A program made the position numbers and the translations under genes. A model generated the notes under the pieces. That model was not told where the DNA came from. It was given only the letters and a program-made list of their open reading frames with translations, and made no database searches. Shown piece by piece: positions 24,784 to 36,656 of a DNA stretch of 64,000 bases. Source of the DNA: Zeus faber (lineage: Eukaryota; Chordata; Actinopteri; Zeiformes; Zeidae); the NCBI GenBank assembly GCA_960531495.1, contig OY482860.1, positions 4,183,048 to 4,247,047 on the forward strand, written 5' to 3'. Position 1 is the stretch's first letter. Every line of letters begins with the position of its first letter.

Positions 24784-25590
24784 CGTCACTCATAATATGG
24801 CAACAATTACTCCCACTTTGCTTTTTCGCCGTAGGTACGGTGCTGGCCACCTCTTCCTTCTCCTGTTCCTGTTCATCCTCTTCTTTCTCCTCCTTTTCCT
24901 CTGCCTTCTCCTCTGTTCAACTCCTCTTTTTCTTCTTCCTCCTTCTTCTCTATCTACACCTCCTCCTCCTTCTCTTCATTCCTACTACTCCCCATTCTCT
25001 TTATCCTCCTCTTCCTCAATGCAATACAAAACCTGAGACAACGTCGATCAAGCTACGCAAATGTTTGTCCTCATCCTCCTACTCCTCCATTTTCCTCATT
25101 CTCTTCCTCCATCAAGCTATAACAATGTTTGTCCTCCTCTATCTACTCCTCCTCCTCTTCATTCCTACTCCTCCTCATTCTCTTTATCCTCCTCCTCCTC
25201 CTCCTCCATGCAAAACAAAACCTGAGACAATGTCCATCAAGCTACGCAAATGTTTGTCCTCCTCTATCTTCTCCTCCTCCCTCTCCTCACCCTCTTCCTC
25301 CTCCTCAGTGCAAACTACACCTGAAGCAACATTCAGCAAGCAATGCTTGTCCTCTATCTGCTCCTCAGCCCCCTTCCTCCTCCTCTTCTTCTTCCACCCT
25401 CTACACCTCTTTCTTCTCCTTCTCCTGCATCCTCTTCCTCCTCATCCTCTCACCTTTTCTATCTCCTCCTCTTCCTTCCTACTATCTTTTTCCTCCTCCT
25501 CCTCTTTTCTTCTCTTAATACTCCTCATCTTATTTCTCCTCCTCTTCCTCCTCCTCCTACTCTTCCTCCCTCCTCCTCCCCAGAGCAATC
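24738..25590. repeat. pyrimidine-rich minisatellite with embedded conserved spacer
   Basis: Starts as a CT array, then 750 bases of CTCCTCCTC-type triplet repeats. Embedded at 25033, 25109, 25221 and 25319, and at the end near 25592, are copies of a non-pyrimidine spacer (CCTGAGACAACGT, ATCAAGCTACGCAAATG, TTGTCCTC), giving complex units of roughly 75-190 bp. The minus (pcdh15 sense) strand is almost all purine across it. Confidence 0.9.
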
Positions 25591-25735
25591 AACCTCTGAG
25601 ACAACCTCTATCAAGCTTCACACTCACATTTTGCCAGGAATACTTGTGAACACACCACTGGCTTCTTTGGACTTTTCTTCGAGACAAGGCTCACTCAGCT
25701 TTAGCCGTTGCTACAACCACCTCCCAGACAGTAAG

Positions 25736-25770
<35 letters not shown>

Positions 25771-25836
25771 CGGGTAAAAAGAAGAAGACATAAAAGACAG
25801 ATGGAGATGGACAGACAGAATGCGAGTGGGACTCAC

Positions 25837-26145
25837 GCTCAGCCTGAGGACCACCGTGCCCACAGGGCTGTTCTCGGGCACGTTGACCACGTAGGTCTGC
25901 TGGGAGAACACGGGGCTGTTGTCGTCAATGTCCTCCACCCGGACGGCCAGGGTCCAGGATGGTCCTGCGGGGGTCCACGGCCCCGTCCGAGGCCTCCACC
26001 ACCAGGTTGTAGCTGCTGATCAGCTCCCGGTCCAGGGGTACGGCTGTAAAGATGCTGCCGTTGGACGCTGACCCAAGAACAGGTCCGGGTGGTTGACGAT
26101 TCGGTAGCGGACCTCGCCGTTCGCCCCCACGTCCGGATCTGTGGC
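25837..26145 (-). CDS. pcdh15: pcdh15 exon, most of EC7 and start of EC8, with two frame breaks
   Basis: 309-bp exon with acceptor CACCATCCCAG and donor GTGAGT. It encodes the DXD motif [10 protein letters not shown], an LDRE-type motif (PLDRE), ASDGAVDPR, the linker [11 protein letters not shown] and [12 protein letters not shown]. The human exon equivalent is 102 codons (306 bp). Here the frame is lost twice: around 26065-26078, where 11 bases separate LF from SNGSI and 9 are expected, and around 25953-25957, where an extra G interrupts the run leading to LTLAVRVED. The changes (+2 and +1) sum to +3, so the exon length stays a multiple of three. Coding similarity is strong on both sides, so these are probably sequence or assembly errors. 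A disabled allele is the alternative. An assembly gap starts 155 bp upstream. Confidence 0.9.
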
Positions 26146-26300
26146 CTGGGATGGTGAAGAGGATCGAGAGGGATATGTTATATTGATGTTTCCAAAAGGG
26201 GTCATTTGAACTCAAAGAGTAGCCCCTTCAATTTACTTAAATCAAATTGTTTGTCAACACCGTGCACACTCGTGCTGAGGTTTTTGAATTCTAAAATACA

Positions 26301-26500
26301 NNNNNNNNNNNNNNNNNNNNNNNNNNNNNNNNNNNNNNNNNNNNNNNNNNNNNNNNNNNNNNNNNNNNNNNNNNNNNNNNNNNNNNNNNNNNNNNNNNNN
26401 NNNNNNNNNNNNNNNNNNNNNNNNNNNNNNNNNNNNNNNNNNNNNNNNNNNNNNNNNNNNNNNNNNNNNNNNNNNNNNNNNNNNNNNNNNNNNNNNNNNN
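26301..26500. other. assembly gap (200 N)
   Basis: Exactly 200 N, a placeholder length. True size unknown. It lies 155 bp upstream, in gene direction, of the frame-damaged EC7-EC8 exon. Confidence 1.
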
Positions 26501-26529
26501 GATCTAAATTGCAAGGCTCGACTAATTCA

Positions 26530-27030
26530 TGTAATTCACCAGTTCCAGTCAGAACAGCAGCTCTGTGTAATCAGAACACGTTTCACTCTGAAATAGTGAG
26601 AACTGTTAGTAGTGATGAAAGGTTTGACTCTTTTTTTGAGATTAGTGCCGTTTCTCAATACCAAGTACGCAAAGTCCGGACTTGCTGACTTGGTAGTTCA
26701 GACTTGGCAAGTTCGACTGGGGAGTACAGACTCCCGGGGACGGGAGGACGCAGGATAGTCATTCTGTGAAATCGCATTCTGGGATATTTGGCTCATTTTG
26801 GTGGAATGCAAAGTGTAAATCAGTCACATTTAATATGAATGATGCCAAATGTCTTCTGATGTTTTGCCTTGGACTGTGACTGTTGACTGATTATTTTCAG
26901 GTTGTGAGTCAAAGATTCCCTCCACTCTTTTGCCTGGACTGACTCCAGACTCCCGTTTTTTTCCACTAGGAACGAATCGTTTGCGAGTCTTGCATCACAA
27001 ACTACTAATAGGCCGTTCTATTCACAGTTC
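26530..27030 (+). repeat. dispersed repeat, copy related to 11310-11700
   Basis: Shares GTGGAATGCAAAGTGTAAAT, CAGTCACATT, ATGCCAAATG, TGCCTTGGACT, GATTATTTTCAG and GAGTCTTGCATCAC with 11310-11700 and 46990-47290. Its left part matches 2570-2705 in reverse. Confidence 0.65.
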
Positions 27031-27589
27031 TATGGGTTTGTGACATATTTACTGGTCTGGTGGTATCACTGTGGGATTTTTTCATTATAAAACATGTGTT
27101 GTGGCAGAAAAAAAGGTTGGGGAAACCCTGCACTACGCAATGTGTGGCGGCTCAGCTCCATCTTCCTGCAGGACCTTCTGTTTCAATGCGGCCACGTCAA
27201 ACAGTGTTCCAGCCTCTTCAGCAAAACACTCAACTCATGCAAACACACAATGCGAGCTGACACTGAACCTCATACACATCAGACCCATTGCCTCTGCTTT
27301 ATATTGAGATTAGTGTCTTTGTCACAGGCTTGTGACTAATCATTGGCTAGTTCAAAAGGCCAGAAGCCCTTTCATGCAAACTCTGCTTTTCATCAAAGGG
27401 AAGAAAATCCTGAAGAAACCAAATCATGTCTCAAAAAACACATGAAAAGCAGATGAAACGCCTCAGTAAAGCACACAACGTTGCTCCGTGACAATCCTGC
27501 AGGGTGTATCCGAAAAAAAAAGAAAAGAAAAAAGTTACAACAAATACAAAATCCCTTTTGGATATTAAATGTCATTAGTATGCTGCTGC

Positions 27590-27593
<4 letters not shown>

Positions 27594-27655
<62 letters not shown>

Positions 27656-27690
27656 ATGTGCATGTGCATGTGCGTGCGTGTGTGTGGCTG
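27594..27690. repeat. (GT)n with GTGCATGT extension
   Basis: About 29 GT units followed by GCATGT hexamers. A GA array follows at 27795-27839. Confidence 0.97.
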
Positions 27691-27793
27691 CCTGTGTTTA
27701 CGCAACAGACACCAAAGAGCTTCTGCTAATTCCTAGTTGCTATTAAATTAAGTGATCGAAAGAGACGGAGAGGGAGAGAGAGCGATAAAGGGC

Positions 27794-27838
<45 letters not shown>

Positions 27839-29608
27839 CTGGGAAGGAGGGATGGAAGGACGATGGAAGAAAATCAAAGGAAAGTAAGAAACAAATGACG
27901 AAAAAAAAACTAAGAAGAAACAACCTCTGAATTCGAACAAAAATCAAAGGAATCATTCATGTGTGATAAGCGGAATGGGTTAAATGTGAATAAACTGTAA
28001 TAAAGGCAATTAAATGCTAATATATATATACAGTATATATAATTTTTTTCTTTTGCAGTTTTTTACATAGTTTAGTGTATGCAATATATAACATAGTTTT
28101 CAAGCGAAACCCTCCAATTAATTAAACTCAACTACAAGAAAAGTTGGATTAATTGGTGATTCTGCCCCCTGGCGGTTATTAACATGTCTCAATGAATAAT
28201 AAACATAAAAAATGTGTACATTTATTTTAATGTCACAAATAAATGTGCAGATATGCATAAGCTCTATGATGTATATCGTCATATGAAATTCTTATGCTAC
28301 GATTGAGCGTTGCACCCCTACAGGTCAGATCAGATACTGCATGTTTCACATTCTCGTCGGATATACCCGAGCTTTGAGAAAGCTACAGTGAATCCTACTC
28401 ATATTTACCACTGGTAAATGATGTTGACACAAACCTTATTTCCCCAGTCATACATCTGTAATTACATTAACTGTGATGGAACATGAAGATGGGAACCAAA
28501 AAAAAAAAAAAAAGATTTTGTCTTTGGAAAACAGAAGAATACCAACACAGGCATTGCAGCTCCTAACCCTAACCCCTCCACTTTAAAAAATACATCTCAA
28601 TAAAAACCCTTTCACAGGTCTCTGCTTTCCAAGAGCCATAATTGATTAATTCATATTAATTCACAGCAAATGAATCAATTAACTGTCTTGATTATTTCTG
28701 TCGAAGTTTTCCTGTGGACAGAAATACTCCGGATCAAGCACTGCCATGGTCCGCTGCGGGCCTGGTTAGAGGCTGTTTTTCCTTCCGCTCATGAAGAGAG
28801 CACATTCATCTTCCTTTAGATGAATTAAAAGTTAATTAGATCTGCGGAATTAAAAACTACTGAGACTCAGCTCATGATGAAAATGTATTTAAATGATCCG
28901 GGAAAATTGGTCTGCATATCCCCCTTTTACAGTTCGGTATGGCCGATATCGCACTGTCCAACTCAAGCAAATGGGGCGTGAAGTAAAATTAAGAAAAGAG
29001 CTGCTGCCTTCTGGGTTGGATTCCAAAAGAAGGGGATGCAGAATGTAGGATTAAATCCCAACGACCCAAGGATAATGTTTAAGTCGTGTTTAATAGTGTA
29101 GGATATATTAAGGTACGGTAACACCACTGATGCACATGCGCTGCAAAGCAACAGGCTGCGTGCATTTCAAATGGAGCTTGGCTTCATCGAGCTGCAGGGG
29201 GCGGTGCTACGTCTGGCGATGAGCTTCACAGCTTCACGGCAACAAGAAAGTTGAGCAGATTTCAGCTTTATGCAAATGAGTAGTGCTGAGTGCCGGGGGA
29301 CTTCCATTAGGAGGGAAGATACGCTCTCAATGGCACTGATCCTTGGAAAATGGACTCACGGACCACTGCGTATTGTTCATGATTGAGCAATTTTATTATT
29401 TTTTTATGAAAAATGTCCATTAAAATATCCATAAAATAAGGAAATTTTTTATGATTTTTTTGTTTCTCCAATAAGGACAATTTTTTATTTTAAGAGATGG
29501 ACGGCAAAACTAGTTGCGTAACCTTTTTTGAAAGGTAATTTATTTTGCTAAGAAAACAGCTACTCCATTAAAAAAAATAAAGTACACATGGCACCATCTA
29601 TTTATATA

Positions 29609-30908
29609 CAGGTACATCTCATAAAATTAGAATATCATAAAAAAGTTCAATATTTTTTGTCACTCATTTCAGAAAGTGAAACCCATATATTATATAGATT
29701 CATTACATGTAGAGTGAAATATTTCAAGCCTTTATTTCTTGAAATTTTGATAATTGTGGCTATAGATAATGAAAACCCAAAATTCAGTGTCTCAGAAAAT
29801 TTGAATATTGTGAAAAAGTACAATTTTGGAAAGTCGTGGTGTCACACCCATTGACACTCTCCACAAGTAGGGTAAGCCACAAAAGGTCATTGCTAAAGAA
29901 GCTGGTTGTTCACAGAGTGCTGTATCCAAGCATATTCATAGAAAGTTGAGTGGAAGGAAAACGTGTGGTAGGAAAAGGTGCACCAGCAAAAGGGATAACT
30001 GCAGCCTTGAGAGGATTGTCAAGCAAAATCCATTAAAAAATTTGGGGGAGCTTCACAAGGAGTGGACTAAAACTGTGCTATGCACAGACGAATCCTAGGC
30101 ATGGGCTACAAATGTCGCATTCCTCGTGTCAAGCCACTCCTGAACCAGATAAAACGTCAGAAGTGTCTTAACTGGGCTGTGGAGAAAAAGAACTGGACCG
30201 TTGCTCAGTGGTCCAAAGTCCTCTTTTCAGATGAAAGTAAATTTGGAAATCAAGGTCCCAGAGTCTGGAGGAAAAGTGGAGAGGCACAGAATCCACATTG
30301 CTTGAAGTCCAGTGTGAAGTTTCCACAGTCAGTGATGATTTGGGCTGCCATGTCATCTGCTGGTGTTGGTCCACTGTGTTTTCTGAAGTCCACAGTCAAC
30401 ACAGCCATCTACCAGGACATTTTAGAGCACTTCATGCTTCCTTCTGCTGACAAGCTTTATGGAGATGCTGATTTCATTTTCCAGCAGGACTTGGCACCTG
30501 CCCACACTGCCAAAGGTACCAAAAGCTGGTTCAATGACCATGGTGTTACTGTGCTTGATTGGCCAGCAAACTCCCCTGATCTGAACCCCATAGAGAATCT
30601 ATGGGGTATTGTCAAGAGGAAGATGAGACACCAGACCCAACAATGCAGATGACCTGAAGGCTGCTATCAAAGCAACCTGGGCTTCCATTACACCTGAGCA
30701 GTGCCACAGGCTGATCGCCTACATGCCACGCCGCATTGATGCAGTAATTCAAAGGAGGCCCAACCGAGTATTGATTGCATAGAAATGAACATACTTTTCA
30801 GAAGCCTGAAAGCCTGTTTAAAATATCCTTTTTTTTATTCATCTTATGTAATATTCTAATTTTCTGAGACACTGAATTTTGGGTTTTCATTATCTATAGC
30901 CACAATCA
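29609..30908 (+). mobile_element. Tc1-like DNA transposon, copy D (third family, right end truncated)
   Basis: Starts CAGGTACATCTCATAAAATT after a TA. An inner inverted repeat pairs 29751-29812 (TTGTGGCTATAGATAATGAA) with 30850-30908. The left arm continues 140 bases further out than the right arm, so the right terminal end is missing. It carries a frameshifted transposase (next entry). Confidence 0.92.
29862..30781 (+). pseudogene. Tc1-like transposase pseudogene (copy D)
   Basis: N-terminal helix-turn-helix GKPQKVIAKEAGCSQSAVSK lies in one frame (about 29868-29930). A frameshift near 30080 precedes a 190-residue block with LFSDESKF, VMIWAAMSSAGVGPLCF, FQQDLAPAHTAKG and [11 protein letters not shown] (30080-30652). 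A further shift after MRHQT puts the last 45 residues (ending near 30780) in another frame. The DD34E acidic residues are all still visible (FSDE, QQDL, PIEN). This is a recent-looking but disabled copy. Confidence 0.9.
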
Positions 30909-31013
30909 CGACTTGCAACCTAACGATAGTCTAGCCTGCTTTTTCTTGAATTTGACCTTTGTCATTATTATAGTATCTATACTGTTGATCATACTGTTGT
31001 AATATATTGTAGT

Positions 31014-31019
31014 GTGTGT

Positions 31020-31047
<28 letters not shown>
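31014..31047. repeat. (GT)n microsatellite
   Basis: GT dinucleotides ending in TATATA. Confidence 0.9.
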
Positions 31048-31052
<5 letters not shown>

Positions 31053-31652
31053 TAATTTTTTCAGTTCTGTGGTAGCAGTAACTCACTAACCAACAGTGAC
31101 GTTCGTGGGCACGGTAAACATTTCCATGGTAACAGCAACCTCTCCACAAATCAGAGTTGTCACTGTTACAGTTTAGGATTGTGGGTATTGTAGTACTTCT
31201 CCATAACATCACAAACAAAACATGTTTTTTTTTTAAAGCAGAACTAATATGCTCCTTTTCAACAAGCCATTCTTACCATTCTAACTCTTGTCTATACCAT
31301 ACTATTCCAAAACGGCTGTTTTGTATGGGGGGAGCCACCCTCTTGAGGCACCTAGTTCTGTGAGCCAATGGGGTTTGAGCTTTACTCCAGGTTCCGTTGT
31401 ATATAGTGTAAACCTTCACTGATTTTACCTTATGAGTCCATCAAAATCTGTTTCTGAACAAATTTGAGGTAAAAAAATGAGCAATCTGAATACTCACTCA
31501 TTAGATTTAAGGCCTTATTTCAACATTTGTTAAGACTTTTGTTCCTGTGCTTCAAGCTTGTGGAAGACACCACACACTGGGATTTTTTGTTTCATGTCAA
31601 TGTTAGAAAATAAAACAAATAAAATAAATACAGAATAAGACATAGAATAAAC

Positions 31653-32062
31653 ACAATTTATTGATTTTGTTTGGATACACAGTAGATCGCGTGTCACAGC
31701 CTACAGTCTATCCACCACATTTGTTTTTTGAAAGAAACACACAGCAGAATTATTTTTAAAATACTTATATTTTCCATTATCTGCGGTTTCTTCACGGACA
31801 GTTGGTATTAATTCCTCTTTCTTCTTCTTTTAAAAGATTCGTTGGCTTGTTGAGTAACTCAGATGGGGGGTGGTTCTAATTCTGCTGAAGCCCAACGTGA
31901 CATAGGGTTTGGCTGCAAATGTGATGCACGGTTTGTTTCAGGACATGTTTTCTGAACTGACAAAAAAGTTCAAAGTTTGCGTGTTAGTAGGCCCATCAGA
32001 GACCCAAATGGATGTGCACAAGCACTGAAATTAATATATTTTTCACAATAGGTCCCCTTTAA
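31653..32062 (+). repeat. dispersed repeat, copy related to 39663-40077
   Basis: Shared ordered blocks: TTGATTTTGTTTG, CAGCAGAATTATTTTT, TTCTTCACGGACAGTTGG, CTCAGATGGGGGGTGG, GACATAGGGTTTGGCTGC, GACATGTTTTCTGAACTGAC, TAGGCCCATCAGAGACCC, and an end CACAATAGGTCCCCTTTAAA. Probably a non-autonomous DNA transposon. A related terminus in reverse lies at 47691. Confidence 0.85.
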
Positions 32063-32214
32063 AACAAGGTTGATATTGTACGGACTTGTGGCTTCTACAG
32101 GAGCATATACCATCGTTTCACAATCTCATAGCTCTTTGTCAGTCCACCTTAAGTGGTTACGACATTATGGCTAATAATCAAGATCCACAATTCCCGCGAC
32201 CGCCAAGCTGCCTT

Positions 32215-32520
32215 GAATTGGACCAATCAGCACTGCGTGGGCGCTGATTGGTCCGACTCGAGGAAGGGAGCTTTCATAATGTTTGTCTGTCTTGCAGAGG
32301 GGATCGGCGCATGGGATCGTCAGCCAACCCGCCATTCCTCCTGCGCCCCAAATTATCATCATCATCATCATCATCAATACTTCTGGCCGGCAAGTCTTTT
32401 TGTTCCTCTGTGTAAAAAAAAAAACCTCTCGCAATGTTGGCGCACCACGGCAAGAAAGACTCCGTCTCCTTCCTTAAAACCCGACCTGTGGGTAGAGACT
32501 CCCCCAACCTCTATTGAATA
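32215..32520 (+). repeat. LTR-like repeat related to 9300-9600
   Basis: Ends with CTGTGGGTAGAGACTCCCCC, as in the 9300-9600 copy, and begins with GACCAATCAGC and GATTGGTCCGAC near the top, like that copy. An ATC array (32356-32376) is inside. Boundaries are not proven. Confidence 0.4.
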
Positions 32521-32693
32521 TGGAAAGGGCAAAAGGTTTGAAATGTTGGCCGCGCCCACACGCACTAGTCGATTTTGAGCCAACACGCCCACAAAAGCCA
32601 GGGGCACAGAGACCTGGCCATGAGACATGAGACACTTGGCTTCATGCTGCAGCCCCGTCGCCCCTGGTGTGACCCTAGCATATGGTTCCAAAT

Positions 32694-32857
32694 ATCAAAG
32701 TTGATGGAGGTTTGAATCCTGCCATGCATACATTTGTAGGCCAGGTCTGTTTGCCAAAGATCAAAGTGCATGTAGGTTTTAGTCCTACCATGTTTATGTG
32801 TTTAGGCTGGGTCAGATACCAAAGAGCAAAGTGGATGTAGGTTTGAGTCCCGCCATG
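32694..32857 (+). repeat. 65-66 bp minisatellite, about 2.5 units
   Basis: Units beginning ATCAAAG/AGCAAAG at 32694, 32760 and 32825, each continuing GATGTAGGTTTGAGTCC and CCATG. Each unit contains a B-box-like GGTTTGAGTCC, but no tRNA fold is evident. Confidence 0.85.
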
Positions 32858-33869
32858 TTGAATTTAATTTTCACTTTCATTTTCACTTCACCTGTAATCG
32901 CTTATTATACAATGTATTCTGCTTCATGGTAAGGACTTTGAATTGCCCTGGGTGTGAAATCTGCATTACAAGTGAACTTGCCTTGGTTTGTCATAATGTT
33001 TTGAAAAATAACATCACATTTCACATATACATTTTTGGGTTGGTTGACGGCAGTCAAAGTTTCAAAACCGTCATTCTTTGTCTTAATGAACGTGTCTCCT
33101 GGTGCCTGGCTGTGTCGTGCGACACATCAACGGACCTGACATCTTCATGGAGGAAGCAGTGAGGGACAAGCGCTAATAACTCTGTTAATGACTGGGCGAC
33201 GTGCGGGAGCCTTTCAAATTAAGAGTCTGCACCACACGCCACTCTAACAAAGCCGCTGACACAAACCATTATCTGTTTGTCCTCCAATCAGCCCGGATTA
33301 AGGCGTCCGTCCCTCGCTCGCCGCCACGTTAATTGTAAGAAATGTCAAAGTGGGTGCGAGCTGCAGAGGAACAGGTGACAGATTTCCAATTAGGACACAG
33401 TGATAATCTGAAGCGCTTCAGGGTTTTGGCTTAAGCCGCTTAGTCACAGCATTACGGCCGGCATTACTGCATGCAGCTTCATCTGCTGCGGGATGGCCGT
33501 TCTGCTGCGTTAAGTTCTGCAGGTAAACTCAGTTTGGAAAGAAGAAAAACAAAAATCACTGGAAATTAGTATGAGGACTTATCACCTGCACTGTGGTGGA
33601 AAACATCTGAAAATGTGTCCTACTGGCTATTTATCATTAGGTTATTGGTTTTATTATGTTATATCATCCATCTTTATTCTGTCTCTGTCTCTGTCTGTGG
33701 TGCATGCTGGCAGTTGGGTGTGTAAGCGAGTGTTTGTTGAGAGACCGCGGCGCGGATTTTTGAATAGCCTGTAAATGTTTTCTCCTTTCATTTTTCGCTC
33801 TTTTTTTTCCAGTGTCAGTGTGCACTATTCTACTTCAGTAGTTTTTAGTCGAGAACGTTCTTGAGTGTG

Positions 33870-34970
33870 TGTGTGTGTGTGTGGGGCGCCCAGGAAGATG
33901 TCAGCCCTGCTGCCCCAACCGAGTGCGTGTGGTTCCATGTAAGATGGCCTGTGGAGCAGGTTCTGCTCACTACAGGAGAGCAGGTCGGTCATGGGAATCT
34001 GTTGTTTGCATCTCAGAAGAATATAGCGGTGGTGGTGTTTCTGAAAGAAGAATGCTTTGTTGCTCAGTTCATCAAGCACGGCCTTAGCCTTAATGATGTG
34101 TATCAACAAGTGTCCCCTCTGCCCGTCCTGTCCACTAGAGTCAGCCTCTCTGGTGTTCCTCGGTTCACACCGAACGAGGCCCTGGAAGAGGGAGCTCACG
34201 TGCTTTGGGAAAATTGCCAGACCTTTCTGAAACGTGCCTCTGGGCTGTCAGAGTGAGAAGCTGTTCAGTCACCAAGGAGACAGATCTTCATGATTTAAAT
34301 TTCACAAGACCAGGTAATGGACGTGTTGTTCAGTGTAAAACAGGAGGGGGGTTATTATATGGTGTATTGCAGTGCAAAAAATTAAATGTTTTGAATGTGG
34401 GGACGTTGGGCATATTAAAATTGCCTGTCTGCACGGTGCAGGCAGCCGGGCGAGAGCAGGTAGAGCAAATGGTGGATGGCGGTGGCGCTCCACCCGCAGC
34501 AAAGGCTGCGCCCGCAGCAACCGCTGCACCCGCAGCAACGGCAGCAACGGCAGCAACCCACAGCGAAGGCTGTACCTGCAGCAACCACGGCACCCGCCGT
34601 TGCTCCCACAGCGGCCGCTGCACCGGCTGCATCCACAGCAGCTGCTTCTGAAAACGTGGGGCAACAGGCAGCAATTCCCCGGAGAAGCAGGAGGTGCAGG
34701 ACTGAGACCAGAGGGAAATGGCTGAACATTCTCACTGACAGCTACAGGCACGAGAAGGACTAGAGAGTGGGTGGTTCTGATTCTGACGGTATGTCAGCTT
34801 TAGATTCCCAGGACCTCTACACACCACAACACACATTTCAAGATGAAAAATTTGGAAAACCTGTTAATGTTAAGGATCATATCCCTGATGATGATAAATT
34901 AATTGAAACTGTTTCTACAATGCCAAAAGTAGCATGTTTGGAAGCTTGAGATAAAAAGAAACGTCACAGG
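33870..34970 (+). pseudogene. L1-Tx1-type LINE ORF1 remnant with CCHC zinc knuckle
   Basis: The first block (33861-34256) resembles the nucleic-acid-binding ORF1 of fish L1-Tx1 elements: NDVYQQVSPLPVLSTRVSLS, then VPRFTPNEALEEG. After frame changes a zinc knuckle CFECGDVGHIKIAC (C-x2-C-x4-H-x4-C) lies at 34387-34428. An Ala/Pro-coding GCAGCAACC repeat follows (34490-34660). The tail block SDSDGMSALDSQDLYT and VNVKDHIPDDDKLIE (34767-34949) matches the ORF1 C-terminal region. ORF1 proteins coat LINE RNA. Several shifts and stops make this a relic. ORF2 was not found downstream. Confidence 0.75.
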
Positions 34971-35589
34971 TCAGAAAATGTATCACCACGCTTAGGAGGG
35001 AGCAGAGGAAAAAAAGAGACAACATTTTAAAACCTAATAGTGCTATTATTTTTCTGCCTGTTTTAGACCTGGTTTTCTATGTTTAACTCTTTTCTTTTGT
35101 TTCTTTCAATGGGTTTTCAAAACCCCGGTTTCTTTAATGGCTGGCATGTACCTGCTTGATGGAAGAGTGACCTCTGACCCCACAGAGAGGAGGACACTTT
35201 GTGGACTTTGTTGACCAAGGACCTGCATGGCAGCCCTTGAGTCTTTGTAAATCATGGTTAATAGATTGATTGATTTGTGTGTGTGTGCTGTATATATTTT
35301 GTATGAATGTGTGTTTATATATTTCCATATTTGGATATATATAGTTGTTTCCCTTTTGTCTCTATTTTTGTTTAATTTATGTCAAATTTAAGTGTTAAAA
35401 TGGTTCTCTCTCTCTCTCTCTCTCTGCTCCTTTCACACATGAACTCCAGACAATATCCAGAAAATCAGATCTGGGTTTCCGGAGTTGCTCTTTCACACAT
35501 GTAGCTCACAACTGTAGATTGTCCGTGTCATACGCATTTTGTGAGGGGAAAAAAAAAAAATGTGTGAGCCACATGCACCAGCGGCCTAT

Positions 35590-36650
35590 GTAGAAGCCAC
35601 GATGGGCGCCCAGTAGCACCAGTCGCACTCCTGGTCTACCTCATCAAGTATGCACATGGACAGACTCATAAAGGCCCTAAAAGAACCACCAACAGGCTCA
35701 GACCGGACTGGTGGCATCCCTACCTGGAGGAAATGGTGGCCAACCATATTGCAGAATGCGCAGTCTGTCACGGGCTAAATAAGAAGACAGTCTACCAAAG
35801 ACCTTTGGGAACATAGCCAGTGCCCCCCTACCCCTTCAGAGAAATATGCATAGATTACACAGACATGGGCCGGGACAACAGAGTGAAAGGGTACAGATAC
35901 CTACTCGTGATGGTAGATCGATTCTCCAAATGGGTAGAGGCAGTCCCTTGCAAAAGAGAGGACGCAGAATCAGTGATTAAATGGTTAAGGAAAGAACTCA
36001 TTCCTCGGTGGGGTTACCCCACAGTTATCTGCTCGGACAATGGATCTCATTTTACCAGCAACAAACTCAGACAGGTAGAACAGGCATTAGGTATCTCCCA
36101 TAGATATGGTTCAGTCTATCACCCCCAGTCACAAGGCCTAGTGGAAAGGGCAAACCAGAAGTTGAAGGAAAAAATGGCCAAAGTGCTGGTAGAGACAAAA
36201 CAGCAACTCAGAAACGACTAAACTAACGTGGGTAGATGCCCTGCCCCTAGCATTAATGTATACGAGATATTAAAAGGCCGCCCCATGCCTCACAAACTAC
36301 CAGCTAAATCACCTGCTTTTGATGATTTCCAGGAAGGTTTTTCTGAATATGTCAAAGCACTAACCACAGTATCTCGAGTTTTGTATTCACAGGTCAAGAA
36401 CACTGTCCCAGACTGCCCCACACCCATCGTGGTCAGCCCCGGAGACTGGGTCCGCATCAAGGTCCACAAAGGGAAGTGGCCCGAGCCAAGGTGGACTTTA
36501 GGAGGTAGTGTTGACACCTCACATGCAGTAAAGGTCAAAGGTAAAACTGGTGCTCTCTGGCACCACCTCTCCCACTGTGCCCCTGCCACCCCACCCGCAA
36601 GAACTCTCAAAGAAACGAGGATCCAGCTGGAAGACACAAGCATTCTGTAA
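35590..36650 (+). pseudogene. endogenous retrovirus-like pol fragment (integrase)
   Basis: Old retroviral copy, partial and broken. A zinc-binding segment (HIAECAVCH near 35746-35772) precedes an in-frame TAG at 35814-35816. The integrase core (35820-36221) has DDX35E spacing: Asp in CIDYTDM, Asp in ICSDNG and Glu in LVERAN, 60 and 35 residues apart. A stop at 36219-36221 and a shift split it from the C-terminal DNA-binding part (36228-36650), which has SPGDWVRIKVHKGKW and HAVKVKG. Reverse transcriptase, protease and gag are absent. The layout is retroviral (gamma/epsilon-like) rather than Ty3-like, at moderate certainty. It is not functional. Confidence 0.85.
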
Positions 36651-36656
36651 ATAACC

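Noticed and set aside
24606-25649. 347-residue open frame
   Set aside because: Ser/Leu/Pro-rich translation of the pyrimidine minisatellite, with no domain and no splice or start context. Overlapping frames are equally open.
26206-26688. 160-residue open frame across the N block
   Set aside because: Mostly undefined bases. The open frame is created by the gap.
34302-34751. 149-residue antisense open frame rich in Cys, Arg and Leu
   Set aside because: Reverse of the GCAGCAACC repeat in the L1-Tx1 ORF1 remnant.
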